From the NCBI GenBank assembly GCA_937989585.1, contig CALKRW010000021.1, positions 5,024 through 69,023 on the forward strand: DNA of 64,000 nucleotides, written 5' to 3'. The stretch is from an uncultured Porphyromonadaceae bacterium. GTDB taxonomy: Bacteria > Bacteroidota > Bacteroidia > Bacteroidales > Muribaculaceae. The notes under the pieces were generated by a model, which had not been told where the DNA came from, did no database searches, and saw nothing but the letters and a program-made list of their open reading frames with translations. Shown in pieces: positions 27,673 to 36,669 of the stretch. The first letter of the stretch is position 1. Every line of letters begins with the position of its first letter. Position numbers and translations under genes: made by a program.

Positions 27673-29388
27673 TTAAATTAACCCTATTATAATCAAAAAT
27701 GGATATGCCAAACCAAAAACAATCAACATCACTTTCAAAATATTTTTCATATTACATGAAGCGCAATACTCAATCCCGCAGATACCAGCAGTCACAATCA
27801 CAAATGCGCCAACAATAGTTTGAAGATTAATGCCATTATATCCACCCATAAAAATAATACCAAGTATAAGAACCAGCAGGAACAATACCATAATCAAGAT
27901 GAATAGCAAATTCACATTCTTATGCAAAAAAGCATTAGAGACGGCATTAATAGCAAGAGCAAAAACAGGTAATGCAAGCAAAAATGACAAATAGGAACTA
28001 GCGAAATGATTAACAAATTCCCAACATACACTATAAAACTGATCTGAAAAATACTCAGATCCGAAGGAAAAATCGAAATATTTAATTCGAACAAATGTAT
28101 ATATACATATTAATAACATGGAAATACTCATTGACAACGATGACCGGCTGTAATATCGTGTAATAGCAGCAGAAGCAATCGTCAAAATTGCCATATCAAT
28201 GAAGAAAGGCATGGGACTGAAGAAATAGTGATATTCGCTATAGCAATACCAACTCTGAAACAAGGCCACAAGACCAACAACTATCCATGCTATAAGCCAT
28301 CCGCGGGACAGCGGGCATTTAGCCGTAGAATCCACTGTTACCGTTGGTTTTGATTTTGATGATGCCGAAGGCTTTCCTTTTGAAATCGGGGAGGTGTTAC
28401 CTGTCGTATTATTAAAGGCTCCATAATTACTGACTGTGTCATCCATTGAGACTGTACTTTCAGAGTACTGTGCACCAAGTTCGGACGCAAATGACTCGGC
28501 TGAGGCAGTGCGTTCATTACGCGCGTAGCGCATGGCATGCTGCACGGCGGCTATTGTTCTCCCCGAAGCAAGACCACGGAGCGAATTTGCAATATCTTCC
28601 GGGGTTATCACATCGGCAGCCGGCGGCGTCTTACCGGTAATCAAATACATAAAAGTAGCCGCCAAAGCGTATATGTCGCTCTGTGGCGAGAATTTCCTCA
28701 ATCCGCTGTATTGTTCGATAGGCGCATATCCGGGTGTACATCCCACCGTATTGAGAGTGGATGTAGCGTTGCCCTCTACATCGTAATGCTTCGACAGACC
28801 GAAGTCAATGAGCACGGGGCGCATAGAGCCGTCATCTGCGGTCGTCAGGATGATGTTAGCCGGTTTGATGTCCAGATGGGTCAGACGGTTTGCGTGAAGG
28901 GTCGATACCGTATCTATGACTTTACTTATAATGTCAAGTGCCTGTGATTCCGAAAGTGTACCATGTTCCCTCAAATACTGGGCGAGGGTTGGCCCTTCAA
29001 GATACTCCATGACATAATACGCTGTGCCGTTTGCCTCGAAAACCTCTCGGACACGCACTACATTTGCATCACCGGCCATAGAGGCAACTTGCTGAAGTCG
29101 TCTGGCCTCACTGACAAAATCCTTGCGGGAATTAGTGATTCGCTCCCGGTTAGAGGCCATACATGAAAGCGAGCCGTCCTGAGTGCGTTCGCAGAACTCT
29201 TTCGGGAAATATTCCTTCAGCGCAAAATGCGCCTTCACGCTCATGCCGTCCAGAAGCATTTTCGACGACACAAGATAGGTGATGCCGAAACCGCCCGAAC
29301 CAAGTACGCGCTCGACGGTATAGATGCCGTTGGCACCTTTCAGCCTTGTACCGGCGGGAAGAGCGTCTTTAGTTATATCCTGGGACAT
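27673..29388 (-). CDS. Membrane-bound Hanks-type Ser/Thr protein kinase
   Basis: Protein of 571 residues. The kinase domain (about 20-300) has the glycine loop GSGGFG at 30-35, the ATP-binding Lys58 in ALKEY, the catalytic loop HLDIKPAN at 171-178 and DFG at 195-197. The residue before the catalytic Asp is Leu rather than Arg, so it is a non-RD kinase, usually not dependent on activation-loop phosphorylation. The C-terminal half (about 350-571) has about six membrane helices. That half is strikingly AT-rich compared with the kinase half and with neighbours. It is first in a two-gene unit with the LTA-synthase-like gene. Confidence 0.9.
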   Translation of the reverse strand: MSQDITKDALPAGTRLKGANGIYTVERVLGSGGFGITYLVSSKMLLDGMSVKAHFALKEYFPKEFCERTQDGSLSCMASNRERITNSRKDFVSEARRLQQVASMAGDANVVRVREVFEANGTAYYVMEYLEGPTLAQYLREHGTLSESQALDIISKVIDTVSTLHANRLTHLDIKPANIILTTADDGSMRPVLIDFGLSKHYDVEGNATSTLNTVGCTPGYAPIEQYSGLRKFSPQSDIYALAATFMYLITGKTPPAADVITPEDIANSLRGLASGRTIAAVQHAMRYARNERTASAESFASELGAQYSESTVSMDDTVSNYGAFNNTTGNTSPISKGKPSASSKSKPTVTVDSTAKCPLSRGWLIAWIVVGLVALFQSWYCYSEYHYFFSPMPFFIDMAILTIASAAITRYYSRSSLSMSISMLLICIYTFVRIKYFDFSFGSEYFSDQFYSVCWEFVNHFASSYLSFLLALPVFALAINAVSNAFLHKNVNLLFILIMVLFLLVLILGIIFMGGYNGINLQTIVGAFVIVTAGICGIEYCASCNMKNILKVMLIVFGLAYPFLIIIGLI

Positions 29389-29440
29389 ATAAACAGCAGT
29401 TAAAAGTCAGTTCCATCTGTTTTTTTTGAGATTCAGGCAC

Positions 29441-29477
29441 AAAATTAAGCAAATTACATGGATTTTGTTTAATTTTG
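29441..29477. promoter_or_regulatory. Divergent -7 elements for the kinase gene and its neighbour
   Basis: CAAAATTA at 29441-29448 is a minus-strand TAATTTTG (kinase side) and TAATTTTG at 29470-29477 is the plus-strand copy. Together they form an inverted repeat. Clear -33 TTTG elements at the right spacing were not found on either side. Confidence 0.5.
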
Positions 29478-29529
29478 CACTCAAAGAAATGGGGTGCTTC
29501 CCCGATTCTATCACAAGGAACTTTGGATT

Positions 29530-29907
29530 ATGACCGAAAACGATAAGAAACATCTTGAGGCCGATAACGAGGGCCTCGCGAATTACGAATATCTCGCCAA
29601 CCACACGGCAGACATCGGTGACGACATAAACCTGATAATATCCAATCTGCAGCGGGTGGACCTCGGCGGCCAGTATCTGGCAAGCGCCGCGCGATACCTC
29701 AACGCTATCGACGCCAAGGGTTTCGCCGAGCCCGTGCGCCGCATGGTGGCACTCGCCATCGACCGCGACCGTGAGCACCGCTATATACCCGACCTGATTC
29801 AGAGCCTTTACGGCGAGGACTACCGCGACCGTGCCGAACAACTCTCCGCCGAGGACAACAACTTCCGGCGCATGTACAAGAGGCTTTATCCCGAATCCGT
29901 AATCTGA
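29530..29907 (+). CDS. Conserved-looking hypothetical protein, 125 aa
   Basis: Soluble, charged, mostly helical protein with no signal peptide or recognised family. The ATG at 29530 gives MTENDKKHLEADNEG; upstream in-frame residues are basic and aromatic and look like leader sequence. Segments such as GGQYLASAARYLNAIDAKGF and RDREHRYIPDLIQSLYGEDY suggest helical pairs. It has its own promoter core at 29470-29477 and stands about 90 nt before the cyclophilin gene. Confidence 0.7.
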   Translation: MTENDKKHLEADNEGLANYEYLANHTADIGDDINLIISNLQRVDLGGQYLASAARYLNAIDAKGFAEPVRRMVALAIDRDREHRYIPDLIQSLYGEDYRDRAEQLSAEDNNFRRMYKRLYPESVI

Positions 29908-29996
29908 AAATCATGCGCAATGTCTCCCGCCGCCTAAACAATGGCCGCATTGCGCGCGTTCTATTACTTAAAAAACTTCTGACATAAAACAAAACG

Positions 29997-30908
29997 ATGA
30001 AAATGACTTACTTCAAGAAGATAATGACAATTCTGGTCATGGCCACGACCCTGACCGCATGCGCCGGCACGTCGGAATCCGACAAATCGGGCAAAGACAG
30101 CGCAACTAACAATAAAACAGAAAACAAAGAAAAAACCATGGCAGCAACAACCGACAAATACGTAGAGATAAAGACCTCGCTGGGCGACATCACCGTAAGA
30201 CTCTTCGGCGACACTCCGGGCCACCAGGCCAACTTCCTGAAACTCGTCAAGAACGGCGACTACAACAACACCCTGTTCCACCGCGTAATCAGCGAATTCA
30301 TGGTACAGGCCGGCGACCCTGACAGCAAGACCGCCAAGAAGGGCCAGCAGTTAGGCGCAGGCGACTCGAACTATACACTTCCCGCCGAGATTGTATATCC
30401 CAAGCACTACCATAAGCGCGGCGCGCTGGCCGCAGCACGCCAGGGCGACCAGGTCAATCCCGAGCGCCGCTCGTCGGGCATGCAGTTCTACATCGTCACC
30501 GGCAAAAAATACTCTGAGAAAGAGATAAAGGAAATGCTCTCGCAGCCAGACATGGCCGCCATGCAGGCCGAGTTCCAGCGCCTCGCCGCCCCCCACATGG
30601 AGGAGGTTAAACGCATGCAGGCAGCAAACGACTACGCCGGCCTTCAGAAACTGCAGGACGAACTCGTAGCCCAGGTCGAGGCCAAGTTCGCCAACCAGTC
30701 CAATGAGGTAGACCCCAAGATTCTCGAGGACTACATCAACCTTGGGGGCGCTCCCTTCCTCGACAAGCAGTACACCGTCTTCGGCGAGGTCGTCAAGGGC
30801 ATGGATGTGGTGGACAAGATCGAGAAAGCCCAGACCGACGCCAACGACCGTCCCCTCGAGGACATAAGAATCCTCTCGGCCAAAGAGGTAAAGGCTCCCA
30901 AGAACTGA
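29997..30908 (+). CDS. Cyclophilin-type peptidyl-prolyl isomerase lipoprotein
   Basis: Protein of 303 residues with a lipoprotein signal (LTAC near residue 22), a polar linker rich in Lys/Asn, then a cyclophilin domain: VEIKTSLGDITVRLFGDTPGHQANFLKL, FHRVISEFMVQAGDP and SSGMQFYIVTGK are the recognisable core blocks. An insertion of about 75 helical residues splits the domain before the final YTVFGEVVKGMDVVDKI. It would assist protein folding in the periplasm. Confidence 0.9.
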   Translation: MKMTYFKKIMTILVMATTLTACAGTSESDKSGKDSATNNKTENKEKTMAATTDKYVEIKTSLGDITVRLFGDTPGHQANFLKLVKNGDYNNTLFHRVISEFMVQAGDPDSKTAKKGQQLGAGDSNYTLPAEIVYPKHYHKRGALAAARQGDQVNPERRSSGMQFYIVTGKKYSEKEIKEMLSQPDMAAMQAEFQRLAAPHMEEVKRMQAANDYAGLQKLQDELVAQVEAKFANQSNEVDPKILEDYINLGGAPFLDKQYTVFGEVVKGMDVVDKIEKAQTDANDRPLEDIRILSAKEVKAPKN

Positions 30909-30946
30909 CAACGGGCCCTCTCACCCCGTATTGAGCATACTTCCGC

Positions 30947-32212
30947 TTGAATTCATTTGTTCTTGACAACGGACTGCGCGTGGTTCACCACATGATGCCT
31001 GACACGGCAATGGTGGCCCTCAACGTGCTGTACTCCACCGGAGCGCGCGACGAGAACCCGGACGCCACAGGCATCGCTCACCTGCTCGAGCACATGATGT
31101 TCGGAGGCTCGGAGTCCGCACCCGACTTCGACACGATGCTGACTGCCGCCGGAGGGCAGAACAACGCCTGGACCTCGAACGACTTCACCTCATTCTGGGA
31201 CATAGTCCCGGCACACAATGCCGAGACGCTCTTCTTCCTTGAGAGCGACCGCATGCGTGCGCCGCTTTTCGACCCCGAAATCACCGAGATTCAGAAATCC
31301 GTAGTCACCGAGGAGTTCAAGCAGCAGTGTCTGAACCGTCCCTATGGCCGCGTGGCGCATCATCTGCGCCGGCTGCTTTATCCCGCCGCGCACCCCTACT
31401 CATGGCCCGTGATCGGCAAAGAGCCGGCACACATTGCCGCAGCCACCTCCGAAAGCCTGCGCGGACTATTCGACCGCAACTACTCGCCCGCCAACGCCGT
31501 CGTGGCCGTCTGCGGAAACATCACTCTCGAACAGACACGCCGCTGGGTCGAAAAATGGTTCGGCGACATAAAGACGCGCCATCTTCCACGCCGCGACTTC
31601 CCCGAGATACAGGAACTGCCCGAGGGACTGCGGACCGAGACCACTGACCGAGTTCCCGCGACAGTAATCACCCTCGCGTGGCTGATGGACGGATACGGCA
31701 GCGAGGCCTATACAGCGGCCGACGCGATAACCGATATCCTCGCCGCCGGAAAGGCTTCGCGATTCTACCGCCGTCTCGTAGTCGACGGTCCGGGATGGTT
31801 CACCGAGGCCGATGCCTCGATAGCAGGTTCGGAACACAAGGGCTTCCTGATGCTGACCGCACGTCTTGCCTCGGAAGATGTCGACCTGCGTGCCGCCGAG
31901 GAACTGATGGTTAGCGAGGCACGCAGGCTCTGCGATGCCGAGCCCCCTACCCCGCGCGAGGTGCGCCGCCTCATCAACCGGCAGAACTCCATGTTCACCT
32001 TAGGCAATCTCGACTGCCTGTCGATGGCTCAGACAATGGCTATGGCCGCCGCCCACAACGAGGAGCCTGACGCCCAACTCAGGCGCTACCGCGCACTGAC
32101 GCCCGAAACCATAAGCCGTCACGCACGTGAAATTCTCTCCCGAAACTATGCCGCGGTCATTACGCGACCCGAGACGGCAAAGCAAACAAGCACATCAACG
32201 AAAACACAATGA
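30947..32212 (+). CDS. M16 family zinc metallopeptidase
   Basis: Insulinase-type protease of 421 residues, one catalytic half of the family. The inverted zinc motif HLLEH is at 45-49, and the third ligand lies in VVTEEFKQQ at about 122. No signal peptide is visible. The start is TTG at 30947: an in-frame TGA lies five codons upstream and the protein then begins MNSFVLDNGLRVVHH, exactly as family members do. Its stop overlaps the hflX start as ATGA, indicating coupled translation. Confidence 0.92.
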   Translation: MNSFVLDNGLRVVHHMMPDTAMVALNVLYSTGARDENPDATGIAHLLEHMMFGGSESAPDFDTMLTAAGGQNNAWTSNDFTSFWDIVPAHNAETLFFLESDRMRAPLFDPEITEIQKSVVTEEFKQQCLNRPYGRVAHHLRRLLYPAAHPYSWPVIGKEPAHIAAATSESLRGLFDRNYSPANAVVAVCGNITLEQTRRWVEKWFGDIKTRHLPRRDFPEIQELPEGLRTETTDRVPATVITLAWLMDGYGSEAYTAADAITDILAAGKASRFYRRLVVDGPGWFTEADASIAGSEHKGFLMLTARLASEDVDLRAAEELMVSEARRLCDAEPPTPREVRRLINRQNSMFTLGNLDCLSMAQTMAMAAAHNEEPDAQLRRYRALTPETISRHAREILSRNYAAVITRPETAKQTSTSTKTQ

Positions 32213-33459
32213 AAGACCTCGTCATAAGCAAAGAGACCAGCGAGCGCGCCGTGCTCGTGGCTCTCGTCACCAAGGACCAGCCCGAGACCAAGGCAATGGA
32301 ATATCTGGCCGAACTCGCTTTCCTCGCCGACACCGCCGGCGCCGAAACCGTCAGGACATTCTTACAGAAACTCGACTATCCCAATCCGCGCACCTTCGTC
32401 GGAAAGGGCAAACTCGACGAAATCAAGGCATATGTCGAGGAAAACGAGATAGGCATGGTGATATTCGATGACGACCTGACCTCAAAGCAGGTTGCCAACA
32501 TCGAGCGCGAACTCCAGGTGAAGATTCTAGACCGCACATCGCTGATTCTCGACATATTCGCGTCGCGCGCACAGACGGCCAACGCCAAGACCCAGGTGGA
32601 ACTCGCCCAGTACCAGTACCTTCTGCCACGCCTGACACGAATGTGGACCCACCTCGAGCGCCAGCGCGGCGGCATCGGCATGCGCGGTCCCGGCGAGACA
32701 CAGATCGAGACCGACCGCCGAATAATACTCGACAAGATAGCCCGCCTCAAGCAGGAACTCATCGCAATCGACAAACAGAAGGCCGTCCAGCGCAAGAACC
32801 GCGGAAAACTGACCCGCGTGGCACTCGTCGGATACACCAACGTCGGCAAGTCAACAATAATGAACCTTCTTGCCAAAAGTTCGGTGTTCGCCGAGAACAA
32901 ACTTTTCGCCACACTCGACACGACAGTACGCAAGATTGCAATCGACAATCTGCCCATACTTCTTACCGACACAGTTGGTTTCATCCGCAAACTTCCCACC
33001 CATCTCGTAGACTCGTTCAAGTCCACCCTCGACGAGGTCCGCGAGGCCGACGTGCTTGTGCATGTCGTAGACATATCCCACCCCAACTTCGAGGAACAGA
33101 TAGAGGTCGTCGACAAGACACTGAAAGACGTCCTCGGCGGTGCCAACGACAAGCCCACCATCCTGGTTTTCAACAAAATCGACGCATACACATACACTCC
33201 GAAGGACGCCGACGACCTCACGCCGTCTACACGCGAGAACATTCCGCTCGAGGAACTAGAGAAATCATGGATGGCACGGCTGAACGACAACTGTGTCTTC
33301 ATTTCCGCCCGCAAAGGCACAAACATCGACGGCCTGAAGGCTAAAATCTACGAAAAGGCTAAAATCGTGCACCAGCAGCGTTTCCCCTACAACGATTTCC
33401 TTTACCAGAAATACGATGACCTCGAGGAAGAGCAGCAGGATAAACCTTCCGACGACTGA
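32209..33459 (+). CDS. hflX: GTPase HflX
   Basis: Ribosome-associated GTPase of 416 residues that splits stalled or hibernating ribosomes. The N-terminal HflX domain holds the LPRLTRMWTHLERQRGGIG block and GPGETQIETDRR. The G domain shows G1 GYTNVGKST at 208-216, G3 DTVGF at 254-258 and G4 NKID at 322-325. It is the last gene of the M16-hflX pair; a short palindrome and a new promoter follow. Confidence 0.96.
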   Translation: MKDLVISKETSERAVLVALVTKDQPETKAMEYLAELAFLADTAGAETVRTFLQKLDYPNPRTFVGKGKLDEIKAYVEENEIGMVIFDDDLTSKQVANIERELQVKILDRTSLILDIFASRAQTANAKTQVELAQYQYLLPRLTRMWTHLERQRGGIGMRGPGETQIETDRRIILDKIARLKQELIAIDKQKAVQRKNRGKLTRVALVGYTNVGKSTIMNLLAKSSVFAENKLFATLDTTVRKIAIDNLPILLTDTVGFIRKLPTHLVDSFKSTLDEVREADVLVHVVDISHPNFEEQIEVVDKTLKDVLGGANDKPTILVFNKIDAYTYTPKDADDLTPSTRENIPLEELEKSWMARLNDNCVFISARKGTNIDGLKAKIYEKAKIVHQQRFPYNDFLYQKYDDLEEEQQDKPSDD

Positions 33460-33503
33460 ACCGCTTGTCAAGAAAAAAGGGGTTTTCGTCAATTATATCA
33501 ACA

Positions 33504-33540
33504 TTTTGGACTAACATAGTCCAAAAAATAACTATCTTTG
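33504..33540 (+). promoter_or_regulatory. Promoter with palindromic operator-like site for DUF4836 gene
   Basis: TATCTTTG at 33533-33540 is a consensus -7 element, with a start expected near 33545 and a 30-nt leader. Directly upstream, TTTTGGACT (33504-33512) and AGTCCAAAA (33518-33526) form a perfect 9-bp palindrome with a 5-nt centre. It covers the place where a -33 element would lie, so it may be a regulator site. No T-tract follows, which argues against a terminator. Confidence 0.55.
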
Positions 33541-33577
33541 CACCAGACAAAACCTCAACAAACAAATCAAAAACCTT

Positions 33578-35260
33578 ATGAAACTAAAACAATTCTTCTC
33601 GCCTCTGATGATTGCCGCAGTAGCCATGTGCGGCATCTTCGCCTCGTGCTCGGACAAAGCCGAGACCATAGAGGACAAACTCAAGACCTATGTCTCCGAT
33701 GACACGAACCTGATTGTCACCCTTGACCTCAAACGCGCCCTCGACGCTGTTGAAATCGAGGCCAACGAAAAGGAAGGTACACTCGAACTCCCCGGATATC
33801 TCAATGATTTCATCAAAGACGCTTTCTCGAAAGACGACAAGAAAGCCCTCGACGACATGCTCGAGTTCAAGGGTTTCGACTGGACAAATACCGTTTTCGG
33901 CATAAAGTTCGACACCAAGGATGGTATCGAGCCCAAAAGCGCCCTGATCATCTTCTCGGTAAAGGATGACGACGAATTCGCCGAGGCCCTCGAGGACATC
34001 GACGGCGCCAAACTGTCCAAGGACGAGGACAAGACCGAAGGCTTCACCGTTGTATCGAACAAGCACTTTGCTGTGATGATCGACGGACACCTCGGCTTCA
34101 TCGCCATCGACAAGAAAGGTCCCTGCAAGGCAACCAAGGCCGCTACCGTCATCAACGAATGGAAAGACGCCGCCGACGAGAAGGCACTCGCCGACTGGAA
34201 AGTCGAGAAACTCAAAACCGAAAAGATCGCAAACGTCTTCCTCAGCCTCGACATCTATAAGACACTTTTCGAGCAGATGGGCAACCAGGAGAAACAGGCA
34301 ATGAAAGCCTTCGGTGTCGAATCACTCTATGACGCATATGCAATGTTCTCGTTCGACCTCAACGCCGAGACCGTATCGTTTGACTGCCAGTTGTTCGGCA
34401 AGGACGGCAAGGATTTCGAGAACAAGAATTTCGCCGGTTCCAAAATCGACACCTCGCTTCTGGCCTACGCAAACTCGCAGGACCTCATCGCAGGCGCCAT
34501 GGGTATCGGTGACGTATCCAAGGTTGTCAAGGGCCTGACCGAAGCCGGCGCCATCAACAAATCCGAAGCCGACCAGGCCTCTGCCGTACTCAAACTTCTC
34601 AACAACTCGACTCTCTTCGTTGCCGCCGGTCCTGTCGAAGGCATCAACTCGTTCACACGTCCCTCGCTCGGCAACTGGCACTTCGTGGCCGCACTCAAGA
34701 CACAGAGCGCTGCAAACTCGCAGGAACTCGTCAACATGGCCGCAAGCCTCCTCGGCGGTGAACTCAACAAGGACGAGAGCGGCAACATGAGCATCTCCGT
34801 TCCCACCGACTACACCTACGACTACGACCCCTACACCTACGACTACGTGCGCAAGCCCATCGCCTTCAAGACCCTCTTCATCAAGCAGGACGGGAACACA
34901 ATCGTCGTATCGAACTCAGCAATCTCCAAGAAAGGCGGCTGCCCCGTCAGCGAGAAGATCTTCGACGGAAAATACATGGCCTTTGGCCTCGTCGCCCCCA
35001 AGACCAATCCCCTGCTCTCGAGCATCAACATGCCCTTCGGCTTCAACGCACAGTTGAGCGGAACAACATCGGCCGCTTCGTTCAGCGCCTCGCTCACCGG
35101 CGTATCCGGCAAATTCATTCCCACCCTCTTCAAGTTCTTCTACGAGAACATGGGCAACATCTCATCGATGGGTTCAACAAGCGCTTACGATAACGACTAT
35201 GCTTACGCAGACTCCGTCGCTGTCGAGGAAGTTGCCGCAGTTGAAGAATATGATTATTAA
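33578..35260 (+). CDS. DUF4836 family lipoprotein
   Basis: Protein of 560 residues with a lipoprotein signal (IFASC near residue 23), then the long DUF4836 region that begins LKTYVSDDTNLIVTLDLKRALD and repeats similar alpha/beta units. The C terminus is acidic and Tyr-rich (YDNDYAYADSV...EEYDY). DUF4836 proteins are abundant in Bacteroidales and have no known function. It ends at a strong terminator, and a related lipoprotein follows. Confidence 0.85.
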   Translation: MKLKQFFSPLMIAAVAMCGIFASCSDKAETIEDKLKTYVSDDTNLIVTLDLKRALDAVEIEANEKEGTLELPGYLNDFIKDAFSKDDKKALDDMLEFKGFDWTNTVFGIKFDTKDGIEPKSALIIFSVKDDDEFAEALEDIDGAKLSKDEDKTEGFTVVSNKHFAVMIDGHLGFIAIDKKGPCKATKAATVINEWKDAADEKALADWKVEKLKTEKIANVFLSLDIYKTLFEQMGNQEKQAMKAFGVESLYDAYAMFSFDLNAETVSFDCQLFGKDGKDFENKNFAGSKIDTSLLAYANSQDLIAGAMGIGDVSKVVKGLTEAGAINKSEADQASAVLKLLNNSTLFVAAGPVEGINSFTRPSLGNWHFVAALKTQSAANSQELVNMAASLLGGELNKDESGNMSISVPTDYTYDYDPYTYDYVRKPIAFKTLFIKQDGNTIVVSNSAISKKGGCPVSEKIFDGKYMAFGLVAPKTNPLLSSINMPFGFNAQLSGTTSAASFSASLTGVSGKFIPTLFKFFYENMGNISSMGSTSAYDNDYAYADSVAVEEVAAVEEYDY

Positions 35261-35313
35261 TATGTAATACAAATCACCGAAGCCACTGCCGGCTTACGGT
35301 CAGATAAATCAGT

Positions 35314-35345
35314 AACGATGCGCCGCGTGTCGGCGCATCGTTTTT
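35314..35345 (+). terminator. Intrinsic terminator after DUF4836 gene
   Basis: AACGATGCGCCG (35314-35325) pairs perfectly with CGGCGCATCGTT (35331-35342), loop CGTGT, followed by a T-run to 35345. Confidence 0.9.
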
Positions 35346-35428
35346 CAATGAAAACTCTCCCCTCAAACAAATACCTCTTTTCCCACCTTATATATTATAG
35401 CATTATCTCTCTTCTAAACCATAAGGGT

Positions 35429-36625
35429 ATGTCTCTAAGAAAAACGCGAATACTTCTGGCCGCCACCATCGCCATCTTACTCGCCTCCTGCTCGGATTCA
35501 CCCCATGACCCCTGGGAGTATGCGGCCTCAAACATTCCCGCCGACGCCGACCTTGTCGCCGCCATCAACACCTCGCGGCTTAAGGAACTGTGCAGGGCCG
35601 ACTCACCGCTGTCCGCAGCCATGGACCTCGGTCCGGCCGAGGCTCTCCTCGACGCCGGATGTGACCGCGTACTGTTCGTCCTTGCTGACGGAATTTCTTT
35701 TCTGACATGGCCTCTGTCCGACAATCCCTCGGCCGATGAGGCCATATCGCAATGGGAGGAGATCAGCATTGGCAAGGAAGGCCCTAACGCCCGCGCCCTG
35801 GCATCCTCAAATTCCGTGATCATAGCCTCCGGGAAGCAGGCATGGCTGTTCCCCTCGACGACTGACGTAAATATTGCACGCACGCGCCTTTCAAACATGT
35901 ACGATGACATTCATCACGGCAAGTCTGATGACAGACCTCACGGCCTCGCCGCCGACCCTGTGGCAATGTCGGTCATAAACAGCAAGCATGAATACGCCGC
36001 CGCATATCTCCGGCTCGACGGCCATCCATGTACCGCCGAGTTGAGCCGCGACGCCAAGGCCGGAGATGTAAGCATCACCCTGCAACGTCATGACGAAAGC
36101 GGCGCGATCGTACCGCTTTCGGACAACATCATCCCCGGCTTTCAGATTGCAAGTAACGCCGGGACAGGCGAGCCGAGAATCTTTGTAGGGACAGCGCTCA
36201 AACGCGGCACACTCGCCAACGAGGTACCCGACATCATTGCCCCATATCTGTCGATCACCGGCCGCGTCGCACTGCGCTCAATCGCCTCCCTTCTTAAAAA
36301 CGCCGAAGGCCAGGTTTACGCCGAATACATCACAAGGCCGGATGACACGGGTACGGTCGGCGCATCCATAAACTTTGCAAGTGTCGCCGATGCTGAAACA
36401 GCCGGAAAAAAGATTTTGAGCCTCGCCAAAGACCGCGTTGACCTCTCCGTAGCGATAGACGGCGCCTCACTGTATATTTCCGCCAAGGCTCCGTTCTCCA
36501 TCCCGGAACAACTGGATTCCGTGACCGGATTAAGCGCAATCATCGAAAGCGACAAGGCCACATTAAGGATACGCACCAAACTCAGTCCTGCAGAACTGCT
36601 CGGAACCTTTCTCTCAATACTCTAA
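35429..36625 (+). CDS. DUF4836-like lipoprotein
   Basis: Lipoprotein of 398 residues from the ATG at 35429, chosen because it starts directly at the signal peptide (SLRKTRILLAATIAILLASC). The segment ASNIPADADLVAAINTSRLKELC resembles the opening of the DUF4836 protein upstream (YVSDDTNLIVTLDLKRALD), so I read it as a divergent relative. It is followed 44 nt later by the ABC ATPase gene on the same strand. Function unknown; a role as the lipoprotein partner of the ABC pair is an inference from position. Confidence 0.7.
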   Translation: MSLRKTRILLAATIAILLASCSDSPHDPWEYAASNIPADADLVAAINTSRLKELCRADSPLSAAMDLGPAEALLDAGCDRVLFVLADGISFLTWPLSDNPSADEAISQWEEISIGKEGPNARALASSNSVIIASGKQAWLFPSTTDVNIARTRLSNMYDDIHHGKSDDRPHGLAADPVAMSVINSKHEYAAAYLRLDGHPCTAELSRDAKAGDVSITLQRHDESGAIVPLSDNIIPGFQIASNAGTGEPRIFVGTALKRGTLANEVPDIIAPYLSITGRVALRSIASLLKNAEGQVYAEYITRPDDTGTVGASINFASVADAETAGKKILSLAKDRVDLSVAIDGASLYISAKAPFSIPEQLDSVTGLSAIIESDKATLRIRTKLSPAELLGTFLSIL

Positions 36626-36669
36626 CCAAAACCGGACCGCAAGGTCCCGCGAATTGCAAAACGTAAGCA

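Noticed and set aside
33504..33526. Terminator for hflX
   Set aside because: The palindrome has no T-tract on the plus strand and sits on the next promoter, so an operator-like role is more likely.
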